DNA of 64,000 bases from Acidimicrobiales bacterium (GTDB taxonomy: Bacteria; Actinomycetota; Acidimicrobiia; Acidimicrobiales; Iamiaceae), in assembly GCA_035547835.1 (NCBI GenBank), contig DASZTW010000001.1:1-64000 (forward strand), given 5' to 3'. A program made the position numbers and the translations under genes. Below are positions 26,122-34,748 of the stretch, one piece after another. Within the stretch, counting starts at the first letter, position 1. The number at the start of each line of letters is the position of its first letter. The notes below the pieces were generated by a model. That model saw only the letters and a program-made list of their open reading frames with translations. It did no database searches and was not told the DNA's origin.

Positions 26122-26807
26122 CGACATCGTCCGCGCCAGGGCGGCTCATCGGGAGCGGGCGATGGAGCGACACCTTCGACATCGGGGGCGGCCGGGTGCT
26201 TCGGCGTTACCGCGACGCCCGGATCGAGGTCGACACCGAAGTGCGAGTGATGAGGCTCGCGAAGTCAAACGGCGTCCCGGTGCCGCAAGTGTTCGAGGCG
26301 AGCGGCCCCGACATCGTGATGGAGCACGTGACGGGACCCACCATGCTCGACGCGCTCATCACCAAGCCCTGGACACTGCGCCGCCACGCCGCCGTGCTCG
26401 CAGAGCTGCACCATCTGGTCCACGCCGTACCCGGACCCGAATGGCTCACGTGCCCATCGGGCGAGGGCGACACGTTGCTGCACACCGATCTGCACCCCGG
26501 CAACGTCATCCTCGGCCCGTCCGGGCCGGTGCTGATCGACTGGCAAGGTGCCCGCCGTGGTCCGCCAGGTCTCGACGAAGCGCTCACCTGGGTGCTGATC
26601 ACGTTCTCGCAGGTACCCGGCGGAGCACTCGATCGCGTGGTTGGCCGGCTCGGCCAGCGGCTGGTCGCGGGCCAGTACCGACGCGCGCTGGGAGGGATCG
26701 ACGGCGTCTGGATCGGGCGAGCCTTGGCGCATCGCCTCGACGATCCCAGCCTGCTGCCCAACGAGGCGCGCCGTCTCCGCCGACGAGTCCCCGAGCGGCA
26801 GGGTTAG
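26118..26807 (+). CDS. APH-fold small-molecule phosphotransferase
   Basis: 229 residues of the aminoglycoside phosphotransferase/choline kinase superfamily. LLHTDLHPGNVIL supplies the catalytic Asp and Asn and VLIDWQGA the metal-binding Asp; an N-lobe with LRRYRDARIEVDTEVRVM carries the ATP-binding region. GTG 26118 overlaps the padR stop (GTGA), so it is translated with padR. With a PadR regulator before it and an MFS transporter after it, inactivation of an antibiotic or phosphorylation of a sugar alcohol are both possible; the sequence does not decide. Confidence 0.82.
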   Translation: MTTSSAPGRLIGSGRWSDTFDIGGGRVLRRYRDARIEVDTEVRVMRLAKSNGVPVPQVFEASGPDIVMEHVTGPTMLDALITKPWTLRRHAAVLAELHHLVHAVPGPEWLTCPSGEGDTLLHTDLHPGNVILGPSGPVLIDWQGARRGPPGLDEALTWVLITFSQVPGGALDRVVGRLGQRLVAGQYRRALGGIDGVWIGRALAHRLDDPSLLPNEARRLRRRVPERQG

Positions 26808-26847
26808 GTCCACGTTGGCCCGTCACCCAGATCCCTTGGGCACGGAG

Positions 26848-28110
26848 GTGAGCGATGTCCCTCCCACCGCCGAACCGCCGGGCGCGGGGCTGATCGGCTC
26901 GCGGCACCTGCTCGATCCCACCCACTGGCGCCTGCTGCTCGTGCTCGGTGTGGCCATGTTCTTCGAGGGCTACGACTTCACCATCATCACCGTGGCGCTG
27001 AAGCCTCTGCGCGACACGTTCGGCATCAGCCAGTCGACGGCGGCCCTCTGGATCGCCGTCATCTACCTCGGCGCGCTACCCGCGGTAATCGGTGCCCGCT
27101 GGGCCGACCGTCACGGACGCCGGCGCACGTTGCTCGTCGCGATGGTCGGCTACACGGTGATGACCACCGCCACTGCTGCCGCACCCGATCTCGGGACGTT
27201 TGTCGCGCTGCAGTGCGCGGCTCGCTTCTTCCTGGTCCTCCAAGTCGCACTGGTCTGGACGGTCGTCGCCGAAGCCCTGCCCGCTGGTGCGCGCGGCTTC
27301 GGGTTCGGGTGGCTCGCGATGTCCTCTGCGCTCGGCACTGGTGCTGCTGCCATCGTCAACGGCACCCTGCTCAGCCCGTTGGACCTCTCCTGGCGCTGGC
27401 TGTACCTCGGCGCGCTACCGATGGTGCTCGTGGTCACGCGCCTGAGGCGGTCCCTCGTCGAGACCGAGCGGTACCGCTCGGTCGTGAGCAGCGGCCTCCA
27501 CGTCACCGCCTGGCGCCGGCTACTCCGCCCACCTCATCGCCAACGCCTCCTCCTCGTCTGCGCCGTCGCACTGCTGATGAACCTGACCGCGCAGGCGACC
27601 GTCTACGTCGTCGACTTCATGCAGTCCCAACGGCACCTCAGCGGCTCGCAGGCGAGCCTGACCTTGGTGGCGTCCGGGGCGCTCGCCCTGCCGATCCTCC
27701 TGCTCGCCGGTGCCGCGAGCGACGTGCTGGGGCGCAAGCCGGTGCTGTGCGCCTTCGTGGCGATCGGTGTCATCGGGTTGTACTGCTTCTTCCATGTGGC
27801 CCGGGGGGAATTGGAGCTGTTCGCGTCATTGGCGCTGGTCTACGCCGGGTCGTTCGGCGCGTGGCCCACTGGTACCGGGTTCGGCGCCGAGTTGTTCGCC
27901 ACCGAGATGCGGTCTTTCGGCAACTCGTTCGCGAACGGTGCCCGCTATGTCGGCCAGTCGCTCAGCTTCGTGCTGGCCGGCGGCCTGCTGGCTGGCGCAG
28001 GAAGCCTCCCGACCGTGGTGCTCCTGCTCTCGCTGGGTCCCGTGTTGGCCGCGGCCATGATCGCCGTGTCATTTCCCGAGACGGCCGGCATGGAGCTCGA
28101 AGCGATCTAG
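26848..28110 (+). CDS. Major facilitator superfamily transporter
   Basis: 420 residues with about 12 hydrophobic helices. The loop 2-3 signature GARWADRHGRRRTLL and the equivalent in the second half (GAASDVLGRKPVL) are typical; FFEGYDFTIITVALKPL at the first helix resembles the sugar/aromatic-acid porter branch. The start is uncertain: GTG 26848 follows a GGAG very closely, and a TTG about 33 bases upstream would also be in frame. Third gene of the padR operon, probably exporting or importing the compound handled by the kinase. Confidence 0.88.
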   Translation: MSDVPPTAEPPGAGLIGSRHLLDPTHWRLLLVLGVAMFFEGYDFTIITVALKPLRDTFGISQSTAALWIAVIYLGALPAVIGARWADRHGRRRTLLVAMVGYTVMTTATAAAPDLGTFVALQCAARFFLVLQVALVWTVVAEALPAGARGFGFGWLAMSSALGTGAAAIVNGTLLSPLDLSWRWLYLGALPMVLVVTRLRRSLVETERYRSVVSSGLHVTAWRRLLRPPHRQRLLLVCAVALLMNLTAQATVYVVDFMQSQRHLSGSQASLTLVASGALALPILLLAGAASDVLGRKPVLCAFVAIGVIGLYCFFHVARGELELFASLALVYAGSFGAWPTGTGFGAELFATEMRSFGNSFANGARYVGQSLSFVLAGGLLAGAGSLPTVVLLLSLGPVLAAAMIAVSFPETAGMELEAI

Positions 28111-28167
28111 GCAGCCGACTCCGCCACGCGGGCAGGACGCGGCGCGGCGGGGGGCGAAGATGGCGGC

Positions 28168-29274
28168 GTGCTGGGAGACAAGCGACATGCAGGGCGGATC
28201 ATCGGGCTGGCGGCAGCAGCGATGCTGGCGGTGGCGTGCATGGCGGTGGGACCGGCCAGCGCCGGAGCTGCACCCGCGGCGCACGCGGGCGCGAGCGCGC
28301 ACACCTCCGGTGCCGCAGCAGACCCGGGTCGGACCATCGCGGGCCGGTACAAGTTCCACCACCGCACCTACCGGTTCATCGAGTACGTACCGCGCTCGCT
28401 GCGGCCCGGCCGGCGCGTGCCGCTCGTCGTGATGGTCCACGGCGCCCAGACGACGGCGGAGCAGGAGATCCACGCGACCGGGTTCAACCGGATCGCCGAG
28501 CGTGAGGGCTTCGTGGTGTTGTACCCCGACGTCGACGACGTCGGCCGAATCGCCCCCGGACCGATCAACCAGTCCTGGTTGTTCTACGACCCCCTGACGT
28601 ACTTCCGTGGCTACGGGGACGCAGCAGCGATCGCGTCCCTGACCCGCGACACCATGACGCGGGCGCCGATCGACCCCCGCCGCGTGTACGTGGTGGGGGT
28701 GTCGGCCGGCGGGCTGATGCAATCCGCGCTGACCGCGTCGTACCCCGACTTGTACACCGCCGCGGTCAACGTCGAGTCCGCCGGTTACATGGACGCGTTC
28801 TGCTTCACGACAGGTACTGGCCTCCCCGTCGAGCTCAGCGCGCAGCTCGCCTTTGCCGAGATGGGGCCGCGTGCCCGAGTCGTCCCCACCATGGTGATCA
28901 CGTCAGACGCCGACCTGGCGTTTCCGCACCAGTGCGGAGAGAAGGCGTTGGAGCAAGCGTTGCGGACCGGCGACTTGGCGCTGAGCGGCCATCAGAACGC
29001 GCCGCTCGCCCTGACCCCAGCCAGCATCAGCCACCAAAGGGAGCCGGGCGGCTACCGCTACGACGTCAGCACGTACCGCGGCCCCGGCGGTTGCCTGGTG
29101 GCCGAGAAATGGCTGATCCACGGCATGCCGCACAAGTGGCCCGGCGGACCGACGGACGACACCAAGTGGGCTGGCTACGCCGACCGGAAGGCGCCGAACG
29201 GCGCGCAAGGCGCGTGGGACTTCGTCCGGCAGTTCACGATGCCGACCACGCGTCTCCCGGCGGCCTGCTCGTAG
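28168..29274 (+). CDS. Secreted PHB-depolymerase-like (LpqC-type) esterase
   Basis: 368 residues. A signal peptide (residues 1-33, RIIGLAAAAMLAVACMAVGPASAGA) precedes an alpha/beta hydrolase with VVMVHGAQT (oxyanion hole), GVSAGG nucleophile elbow, an Asp in TSDADLAF and a late His in IHGMPHKWPGG. The family hydrolyses polyhydroxybutyrate, feruloyl or acetyl esters; the substrate is not evident. A Cys in the signal (AVACMAVG) is a poor lipobox. GTG start; the TAG stop directly abuts the 3' end of tRNA-Pro on the other strand. Confidence 0.87.
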   Translation: MLGDKRHAGRIIGLAAAAMLAVACMAVGPASAGAAPAAHAGASAHTSGAAADPGRTIAGRYKFHHRTYRFIEYVPRSLRPGRRVPLVVMVHGAQTTAEQEIHATGFNRIAEREGFVVLYPDVDDVGRIAPGPINQSWLFYDPLTYFRGYGDAAAIASLTRDTMTRAPIDPRRVYVVGVSAGGLMQSALTASYPDLYTAAVNVESAGYMDAFCFTTGTGLPVELSAQLAFAEMGPRARVVPTMVITSDADLAFPHQCGEKALEQALRTGDLALSGHQNAPLALTPASISHQREPGGYRYDVSTYRGPGGCLVAEKWLIHGMPHKWPGGPTDDTKWAGYADRKAPNGAQGAWDFVRQFTMPTTRLPAACS

Positions 29275-29349
29275 TCGGGCTGGGGAGATTCGAACTCCCG
29301 ACCTCCTGCTCCCAAAGCAGGCGCGCTAACCAAGCTGCGCTACAGCCCG
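29275..29349 (-). tRNA. tRNA-Pro (anticodon TGG)
   Basis: Minus-strand cloverleaf with acceptor pairs CGGGCTG/CAGCCCG, D arm GCGC...GCGC region, anticodon loop TTTGGGA within CCTGC/GCAGG, T loop TTCGAAT and discriminator A. CCA is not encoded. Its 3' end touches the stop codon of the convergent esterase gene. Confidence 0.95.
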
Positions 29350-29410
29350 TGACGGACCGACATCGTACGGCCCGCGCGACCTGGCCTGGCACGAATGCCT
29401 CGAGCGGGAC

Positions 29411-29433
29411 GCGCAGGTCCTGAGGACCTGCGC
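29411..29433 (-). terminator. Perfect 10-bp hairpin downstream of the CocE-like gene
   Basis: GCGCAGGTCC-tga-GGACCTGCGC is a perfect inverted repeat with a three-base loop, located about 70 bases after the stop of the minus-strand hydrolase gene and before tRNA-Pro. No T-run follows, so termination is inferred from stability and position. Confidence 0.5.
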
Positions 29434-29533
29434 GGACAGGCGTGCGCAGCGACCTACCCGCGCAGGTCCTGAGGGCGAGGCGCGGATAGGCGTGCGCAGC
29501 GACCTACCCGCGCGGGTCGTGAGGGCGAGGCGC
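29412..29533. repeat. Tandem 49/50-bp direct repeat, about 2.4 copies
   Basis: Units start at 29412, 29461 and 29511 with CGCAGGTCC/CGCAGGTCC/CGCGGGTCG; each of the first two continues to GGCGTGCGCAGCGACCTACCCG. The third, partial copy overlaps the last codons of the hydrolase gene, whose TAG stop comes from the repeated GACCTACC. Only the first unit forms the full hairpin. Confidence 0.8.
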
Positions 29534-31516
29534 CAGACGCGTGGTCGCTGGTCGGGTCACCACCTTCGGCACCCCGCGGGCGCCCGGAACCTCGTGGACC
29601 GGCAAGCGCAGCTGGAGGTTCGACACCGTGACCGAGAACACGCCGTTCGAGGGTCGGGAGAACGGGAGGTCGGTGCCGAGCAGTTCCAACTTCGGGACGT
29701 GGCCGGCCGCGAAGTGCCATGCCCCCGCGTGGAGCTCGAACGTCTGGCGGCCGTCGGGACGCCTCGGGTTCATCCGGTAGATGCCCCGTGCCACAAGGGT
29801 CTCCGTGTTCGTGGCGGGATCCACGTCGACCAACCGGGCTGCCAGGTACGGGAAGGCGCCGATGACCCGGTAGTCCGCGGTCACTTGCGGCGCGCCGAGC
29901 AGCGTGTAACCCGACCCGGTGGCCGCCGGGAGGGAATAGCTCGCGACGCCCGGGAAGGCACCGCCGGCGGGCGCGGTCGTACAGGCCAGACCGCCGAGGA
30001 TGGGGTCGAACGCCTTCGCGACGAGCGGGTTGCCGCCCGTCGACAGCACGGTCTGCGCCGCCCGCGAGGTGTACGCGACCTCGCCGGGATGCAGCGCGTC
30101 CCAGGTCGCGGCGCGATACGGCCCACCCGATGGCGACGAGACCGGGCACGTCTGGGTGAGCGCGGTCACGCCCACAGCGGAGCCGGATGCGGCGCCCTTC
30201 AAGTAGTGGTCGAAGAACGCCTCGACACGGCGATGGAGCAACCCCGTGTCGCGGGCCTTGTTGTTGGCGCGCTGGTGGCCGATGTCGGCGAGGAACACCT
30301 CGATCGGGTTCGTCGGGAACGAGGCCCGAGCCAGGTTGTAGTACCGCAGCACCTCGTCGGCGGGGAACACATCGTCGGTGAACCCGTTGGCGAGCAGGAG
30401 CGGCGCCGGCGCTTGCCGCTTCGCCCCGAAGGCGCCGGCGAGCAGGAAGTACGAGGAGTGGAACTGGGCGGCCTGGCGGATCATCGACCGGTTCTCCGGC
30501 GTCGAGTACGGCTCGCCGGCGGCCATGGTGGCGAACCACGTCAACAGGTCGGCCTGCGAGTCGAGCAGCGGGGGGGCGTAATACGCGCCGAGACCACCAA
30601 CGAGGAACAGACCGCTGACGATCGACGCCTTCTCCACCCCGGCGGGCCAGAGGTCCGCGGCGAGCGGGGTGACCTGCGACGACCGCGTCCGCCCGTTCGG
30701 CCGCAGCGAGTACATCAAGTCGCTGTAGGCGGCGAACGGCACTGCGGCGGCCACGTGCAACGGCACGCCGCGGGGGCTCTTCCAGGGATGGAGCGACCCG
30801 TCGGCGGCCATGACCCGGTTCTCGAGCGTCGCCAGGTCGAGCGACACGCCGCCGCCGTAGGACTCCCCGGTGACGCCGATGCGGTTGGGGTCAGCGATGC
30901 GTCCGTCGACGAGCAGACCAACCGCGTACTGCACGTCGCGGGCCTCGTAGCGGAAGTCGTCGAGGTGGACGTAGCCGTGCAAGCAGGCCGTGACGTTCAC
31001 GAGCCGCGACGCCACGCTGCCACACGAGTCACCCCAGCCACGGGCGGCGAGTTGCAGGACGGCATAGCCCTTCGCCGCCCACTGACGGGCCGTCGGCCCG
31101 CCGTACTGCGCGTCGTTCGGGCCGCTCGGCGGCGCACCCCAACCGTGGCTCTGCACCACCAGCGGGTACGGGCCGCCGTGGCCGCCGCGGGCGGGCTGAG
31201 CCGGAAGCGTGACGTAGAAGGCCAGCGGTGTGCCGTCGAAGCTCTCCAGGCGAAGGTCCGATGCGGCCGAGCCGCGCTCGTGACCGTCGCAGACGCGGAT
31301 GCCACCGTGCGCGGGTGCGCACACCACCGGCTGGCCGGTCATCGTGTGGTGCCCAAAGACGGTGGTGGGCGCCGTCGCAGCCGACGACGCCGACCTGGCC
31401 GAGCTCCCGCTGTCCGCAGTGGCCGCCGCGCCCGCTGGGGCGCCGCCGAACAGCATCGGGGCCAAGCACCCGAGGAGGACGACGGCGACCACGACCTTCT
31501 TCAGCCCCACCTGCAC
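29504..31516 (-). CDS. Secreted CocE/NonD-type (S15-like) alpha/beta hydrolase
   Basis: 670 residues. A signal peptide (KKVVVAVVLLGCLAPMLFGGAPAGA) is followed by an S15/CocE hydrolase domain with VVQSHGWG, the nucleophile GVTGESYGGG, an acid in NGFTDDVFP and His in IGHQRANNK, then a C-terminal jelly-roll-like domain (about 470-670). Relatives are X-Pro dipeptidyl peptidases, cocaine esterase and acylases; specificity is unknown. Start GTG 31516 after a GGGGGG stretch (GTG 31510 also possible). Its 3' end runs into the 49-bp repeat. It is divergent from the VOC gene. Confidence 0.87.
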   Translation of the reverse strand: MQVGLKKVVVAVVLLGCLAPMLFGGAPAGAAATADSGSSARSASSAATAPTTVFGHHTMTGQPVVCAPAHGGIRVCDGHERGSAASDLRLESFDGTPLAFYVTLPAQPARGGHGGPYPLVVQSHGWGAPPSGPNDAQYGGPTARQWAAKGYAVLQLAARGWGDSCGSVASRLVNVTACLHGYVHLDDFRYEARDVQYAVGLLVDGRIADPNRIGVTGESYGGGVSLDLATLENRVMAADGSLHPWKSPRGVPLHVAAAVPFAAYSDLMYSLRPNGRTRSSQVTPLAADLWPAGVEKASIVSGLFLVGGLGAYYAPPLLDSQADLLTWFATMAAGEPYSTPENRSMIRQAAQFHSSYFLLAGAFGAKRQAPAPLLLANGFTDDVFPADEVLRYYNLARASFPTNPIEVFLADIGHQRANNKARDTGLLHRRVEAFFDHYLKGAASGSAVGVTALTQTCPVSSPSGGPYRAATWDALHPGEVAYTSRAAQTVLSTGGNPLVAKAFDPILGGLACTTAPAGGAFPGVASYSLPAATGSGYTLLGAPQVTADYRVIGAFPYLAARLVDVDPATNTETLVARGIYRMNPRRPDGRQTFELHAGAWHFAAGHVPKLELLGTDLPFSRPSNGVFSVTVSNLQLRLPVHEVPGARGVPKVVTRPATTRLAPRPHDPRG

Positions 31517-31675
31517 GCCCCCCAGATCACCAGCGCCCGACGCGGGCCCGTTGGTTTGGGTGCAGCACGGCCCGTGGCCGGCGGCTCGACCGACCGGCGA
31601 CGTCACCGTAGCGCCACGGCACCGTCGCGCCCCCACTGTGCCGTGGCGGCAGGCCGGAGTCCGTAGGCTGGCGCC

Positions 31676-32320
31676 GTGACGCCGACCATCGACGCGCTGA
31701 CCATCGCCGATGACGCCGAGGACTGGCGCACGGCCGGCTTCACGGTCGACGACGACGGGACGTGCCGCATCGGCACGGTGCGCCTCGAGTTGGTGGGTCG
31801 CGATGGGTCCAACGGCAAGCGCGGCATCCGGCGTTGGTCGCTGCGCGACGCGCCCCGGGTCACGGGCGGCGCGTTGATCACCGACCTCGACGGCATCCGC
31901 ACCACCACGTCGAAGCGGCTGCCGCCCGAGCCCGCGCAGCACCCGAACGGGTCGCAGCGACTCGACCACTTGGTGATCACGTCGGCCGACGGCGCCACCA
32001 CGGCCGCGGCCTTCGAAGCCGGCGGATGGCCACTGCGGCGAGTGCGCGACGCCGACAACTTCTCGATCCCGATGCAACAGCGCTTCTTCCGCGCCGGCGA
32101 AGTCATCCTCGAGCTCGTGGCCCCCACCACACCCACCCACGACCGGCCCACCCGCCTGTACGGCCTGGCCATGGTCGTCGCGGACCTGGAAGCCACCGCA
32201 AGAGCACTCGGCGGCCTGTGCAACCCGATCAAGGACGCGGTGCAGCCCGGCCGCCAATTGGCCACACTGCGCACGCGCGACCTCGACCTGTCCGTGCCGA
32301 TCATCTTCATGACCCCCTGA
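31676..32320 (+). CDS. VOC/glyoxalase-like protein
   Basis: 214 residues with two tandem beta-alpha-beta-beta-beta modules: RLDHLVITSADG near 100 and GLAMVVADLEATARALGG near 165 look like the start of VOC modules, and RLELVGRDG/VILELVAP resemble their closing strands. Some metal-ligand positions seem absent, so it may be a non-enzymatic binding protein. TAGGCT (31664-31669) is six bases before the GTG start, fitting a leaderless promoter. Confidence 0.68.
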   Translation: MTPTIDALTIADDAEDWRTAGFTVDDDGTCRIGTVRLELVGRDGSNGKRGIRRWSLRDAPRVTGGALITDLDGIRTTTSKRLPPEPAQHPNGSQRLDHLVITSADGATTAAAFEAGGWPLRRVRDADNFSIPMQQRFFRAGEVILELVAPTTPTHDRPTRLYGLAMVVADLEATARALGGLCNPIKDAVQPGRQLATLRTRDLDLSVPIIFMTP

Positions 32321-32382
32321 GGCCACGACCTTTGACGGTCACGGCCCCGAAGCGTCGACCACTGAACCCAGCGGGAGGATCT

Positions 32383-33153
32383 GTGTCACACCGAGCGCAC
32401 CCCACCACATCGGTCCGGCCAACCCGGCCCCTCGCGGTCGCCGCGCTGAGCGTGGCGCTGCTGGCCAGCATCGTCGCCGGCTGCGGCTCGTCGAAGAAGG
32501 CGTCGAACACCACCACCGGGCTGTCGGTGTCGGCGCCGAGCAGCACGACGTCGGCCACCGCGTCGACCACGGCGAGCTCGGGCTCGTCGACCCTCGGCGG
32601 GAAGCTCGCCACTGGCTTTTGGCCCACCGGCGCCACCGGCACGGCGAAGCCGCTCGACGCCGCGAAGTCGTTCGCCACCGACTACCTCGACATCGCCGAC
32701 CCGGCCGTGACGGGCTGCGACGAGGTGCTCACCAGCGCGCCCGAGCAGTGCACCGCCACCGTGAAGGCCCGGGGCCGGGGTGCCGCCACCAATGTCGGGG
32801 TGATCGGCAGCGACGGCAACTGGAAAGTCGCGTCGGCCGACAGCCCCGACATCAAGGTCACGGGCCACACGGTGACCGGCGGCAACCTGACCGTCACGGG
32901 TGAGAGCACGGCGTTCGAGGCCATCATCAACGTCGAGATCCGGGCGCTGGACTGGAGCCACGCGTCGCCCCACGTGCTCGCCAAAGGGATCCTGCGCGGT
33001 GGTTCCAACGGCGCGTTCGCGCCCATCACCGGATCGATCGACCTGCCGGCCGGCATGCCGTCGGGCTCGGCAGTGCTGGTCCTGTACGCCGCCGACGCCA
33101 GCGGCCAAGGCACGGCCACCGCGGCCACCGTCGTCCCCATCGACCTGCCGTGA
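32383..33153 (+). CDS. Gmad2-domain lipoprotein
   Basis: 256 residues. An N-terminal signal ends in a lipobox (SIVAGC), followed by a Ser/Thr-rich linker and a C-terminal Gmad2 immunoglobulin-like domain (VTGGNLTVTGESTAFEAIINVEI...GSAVLVLYAADASGQGTATA). Gmad2 domains occur in exported proteins of Gram-positives near sporulation and germination genes, but their role in actinobacteria is unknown. Start GTG 32383 with GGGAGGA just upstream (32373-32379), one of the clear ribosome-binding sites in the window. Confidence 0.85.
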   Translation: MSHRAHPTTSVRPTRPLAVAALSVALLASIVAGCGSSKKASNTTTGLSVSAPSSTTSATASTTASSGSSTLGGKLATGFWPTGATGTAKPLDAAKSFATDYLDIADPAVTGCDEVLTSAPEQCTATVKARGRGAATNVGVIGSDGNWKVASADSPDIKVTGHTVTGGNLTVTGESTAFEAIINVEIRALDWSHASPHVLAKGILRGGSNGAFAPITGSIDLPAGMPSGSAVLVLYAADASGQGTATAATVVPIDLP

Positions 33154-33249
33154 AGCTCGCGAACGGACCCATCCGCCGAGCGCCCCGCCGGCCGAGCAGC
33201 GGGCCGGATCGTCACCCGGCCTGGCAACGCGGGACCTAAGGTCCGCACG

Positions 33250-33849
33250 ATGCTCGACCACGTCTTCACCGACGCGATCGGCGCGCTGCGCGACGCCGTC
33301 GAGAGCGCCTTCCTGGAACGCCAGGCGTTCGAGGAACGCTTCCAGTCCGACGTGCTGCTCGGCGACCTCACGTGGGAGACGTCGTACTCCCTGCCCGGCG
33401 AGGGTCTCCCGCCACGGGCCCGGGCCGACATCAGCCTCGACTGGCCCACGTGGTCGCAGACCGCGTACCGCAACTGGTATCTCACCGAGGAGTCCGACGA
33501 GCGGCCGCGCATCGAAGTCGAGATCGTGTTCCGCATCCAGCGTCTGCGGGCGGCCGTCGATCCCGCCGACGTGCTCGCGGTGTTGCCGCAGGAGTCCAGC
33601 ATGATCGGCGACGCCCGCCTGGAGCGCACCGGCACGACGGTCGAGACCAGCTACAGCCACGACCTCACCGAGTCCGAGTTCGCCATCGAGGTGTCCTACG
33701 AAGGCACGTACGAGCTCGGCGAGGCGGAGCTGTCCGACGGGTCAGTGCTCGACGAGCACTTCAACGCGATGGGCGGCTGGATCGCATCGACGCTGGTGCG
33801 TCTCGGCGACCTGAAGTTCGAGTTCGTCCCGCCCGATTCGGAGGTCTGA
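33250..33849 (+). CDS. Hypothetical protein of unknown function
   Basis: 199 residues, not recognised. It is soluble and acidic, with alternating beta-type segments (ETSYSLPGEG, RADISLDWPTWSQTAYRNWYL, IEVEIVFRIQRLR, FAIEVSYEGTYEL, LKFEFVPPD), suggesting a mainly beta fold after an N-terminal amphipathic helix (AIGALRDAVESAFLERQAFEE). TAAGGT (33237-33242) sits seven bases before the ATG. The next gene, an enoyl-CoA hydratase, starts four bases after its stop, so the two are likely co-transcribed. Confidence 0.7.
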   Translation: MLDHVFTDAIGALRDAVESAFLERQAFEERFQSDVLLGDLTWETSYSLPGEGLPPRARADISLDWPTWSQTAYRNWYLTEESDERPRIEVEIVFRIQRLRAAVDPADVLAVLPQESSMIGDARLERTGTTVETSYSHDLTESEFAIEVSYEGTYELGEAELSDGSVLDEHFNAMGGWIASTLVRLGDLKFEFVPPDSEV

Positions 33850-33852
33850 CCC

Positions 33853-34674
33853 ATGCCCGACACCACGGCCACCGGTGCGTCCGGCGACGACATCGTCCTG
33901 CTCGACGTCGCTGACCGCGTCGCCACCATCACCCTCAACCGGCCCCGCGCCCGCAACGCCCTCTCGTCGGCGGTGCGGCGTCGCATCCCCGAGCTGGCCG
34001 CCGAAGCCGACGGGCGCGACGACGTCGATGTGCTCATCCTCACCGGTGCCGACCCCGCGTTCTGCGCCGGCATCGACTTGAAGGAGCTCGGCAGCGGCGA
34101 AGGGTCGCTCGACGACGCGCCCCTCGAACGGCACCTGTTGCCCCAACGGCCGCGGCGCGGCCCAATCCCCGACCTCACCAAACCGCTGATCGGGGCGATC
34201 AACGGCGTGGCCATCACCGGCGGCCTCGAGCTGGCCCTGGCGTGCGACTTCCTGGTGGCGTCCGAGCAGGCCCGTTTCGCCGACACGCATTCAAGGGTCG
34301 GCATCCAGCCCGGCTGGGGCCTCACCGTGCTGTTGCCCGAAGCGGTCGGCCTGCGACGCGCCCGGGAGATGAGCGCCACCGGCAACTTCGTCGATGCCAC
34401 CACCGCGCTGCAGTGGGGGCTGGTGAACCACGTGGTGCCGCACGACGAGCTGCTGCCGTTCTGCCGTCAACTCGGCGCCGACATCGCCAGCAACGACCAA
34501 GCGGGGGTGCGCCGCATCTTCGCGACGTACCGCGATGGCGCCATCACCGACGGGACGGGCGCGTGGGACTTGGAGGCCGCCGTCGCCAAAGAGTGGCAGG
34601 GCGGCGGTATCGACCCCGCCGAGGTGGAGCGCCGCCGTCAAGCCGTGGTTGCCCGCGGCCGGACGCAGGTCTGA
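33853..34674 (+). CDS. Enoyl-CoA hydratase/isomerase family protein (crotonase fold)
   Basis: 273 residues. The oxyanion segments DPAFCAGIDLKEL and INGVAITGGLELALACDF are clear. The first catalytic Glu (GGLELAL) is kept, but the second (E164 of rat crotonase) appears as His in FADTHSRVGIQPGWG. This THxRVG pattern is common in actinobacterial crotonase paralogues whose reaction may not be classical hydration. It follows the unknown gene at 33250-33849 at once and converges on the carotenoid oxygenase gene. Confidence 0.88.
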   Translation: MPDTTATGASGDDIVLLDVADRVATITLNRPRARNALSSAVRRRIPELAAEADGRDDVDVLILTGADPAFCAGIDLKELGSGEGSLDDAPLERHLLPQRPRRGPIPDLTKPLIGAINGVAITGGLELALACDFLVASEQARFADTHSRVGIQPGWGLTVLLPEAVGLRRAREMSATGNFVDATTALQWGLVNHVVPHDELLPFCRQLGADIASNDQAGVRRIFATYRDGAITDGTGAWDLEAAVAKEWQGGGIDPAEVERRRQAVVARGRTQV

Positions 34675-34702
34675 CTCCCCCACCACCACCCACGCCAGGC
34701 AA

Positions 34703-34745
34703 ACCGGGGCAGACCGGGGCGGGGCGTGCGGGGGCGGACCGGGGC
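34703..34745. repeat. Short ACCGGGGC direct repeats
   Basis: ACCGGGGC occurs at 34703-34710, 34713-34720 and 34738-34745 in the 74-base gap between convergent genes. Function unknown; possibly slippage in a GC-rich intergenic stretch. Confidence 0.5.
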
Positions 34746-34748
34746 GGG

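Noticed and set aside
29275-29533. Integration (att) site at tRNA-Pro
   Set aside because: No integrase, no duplicated tRNA 3' end and no foreign gene block nearby; the 49-bp repeats do not contain tRNA sequence.
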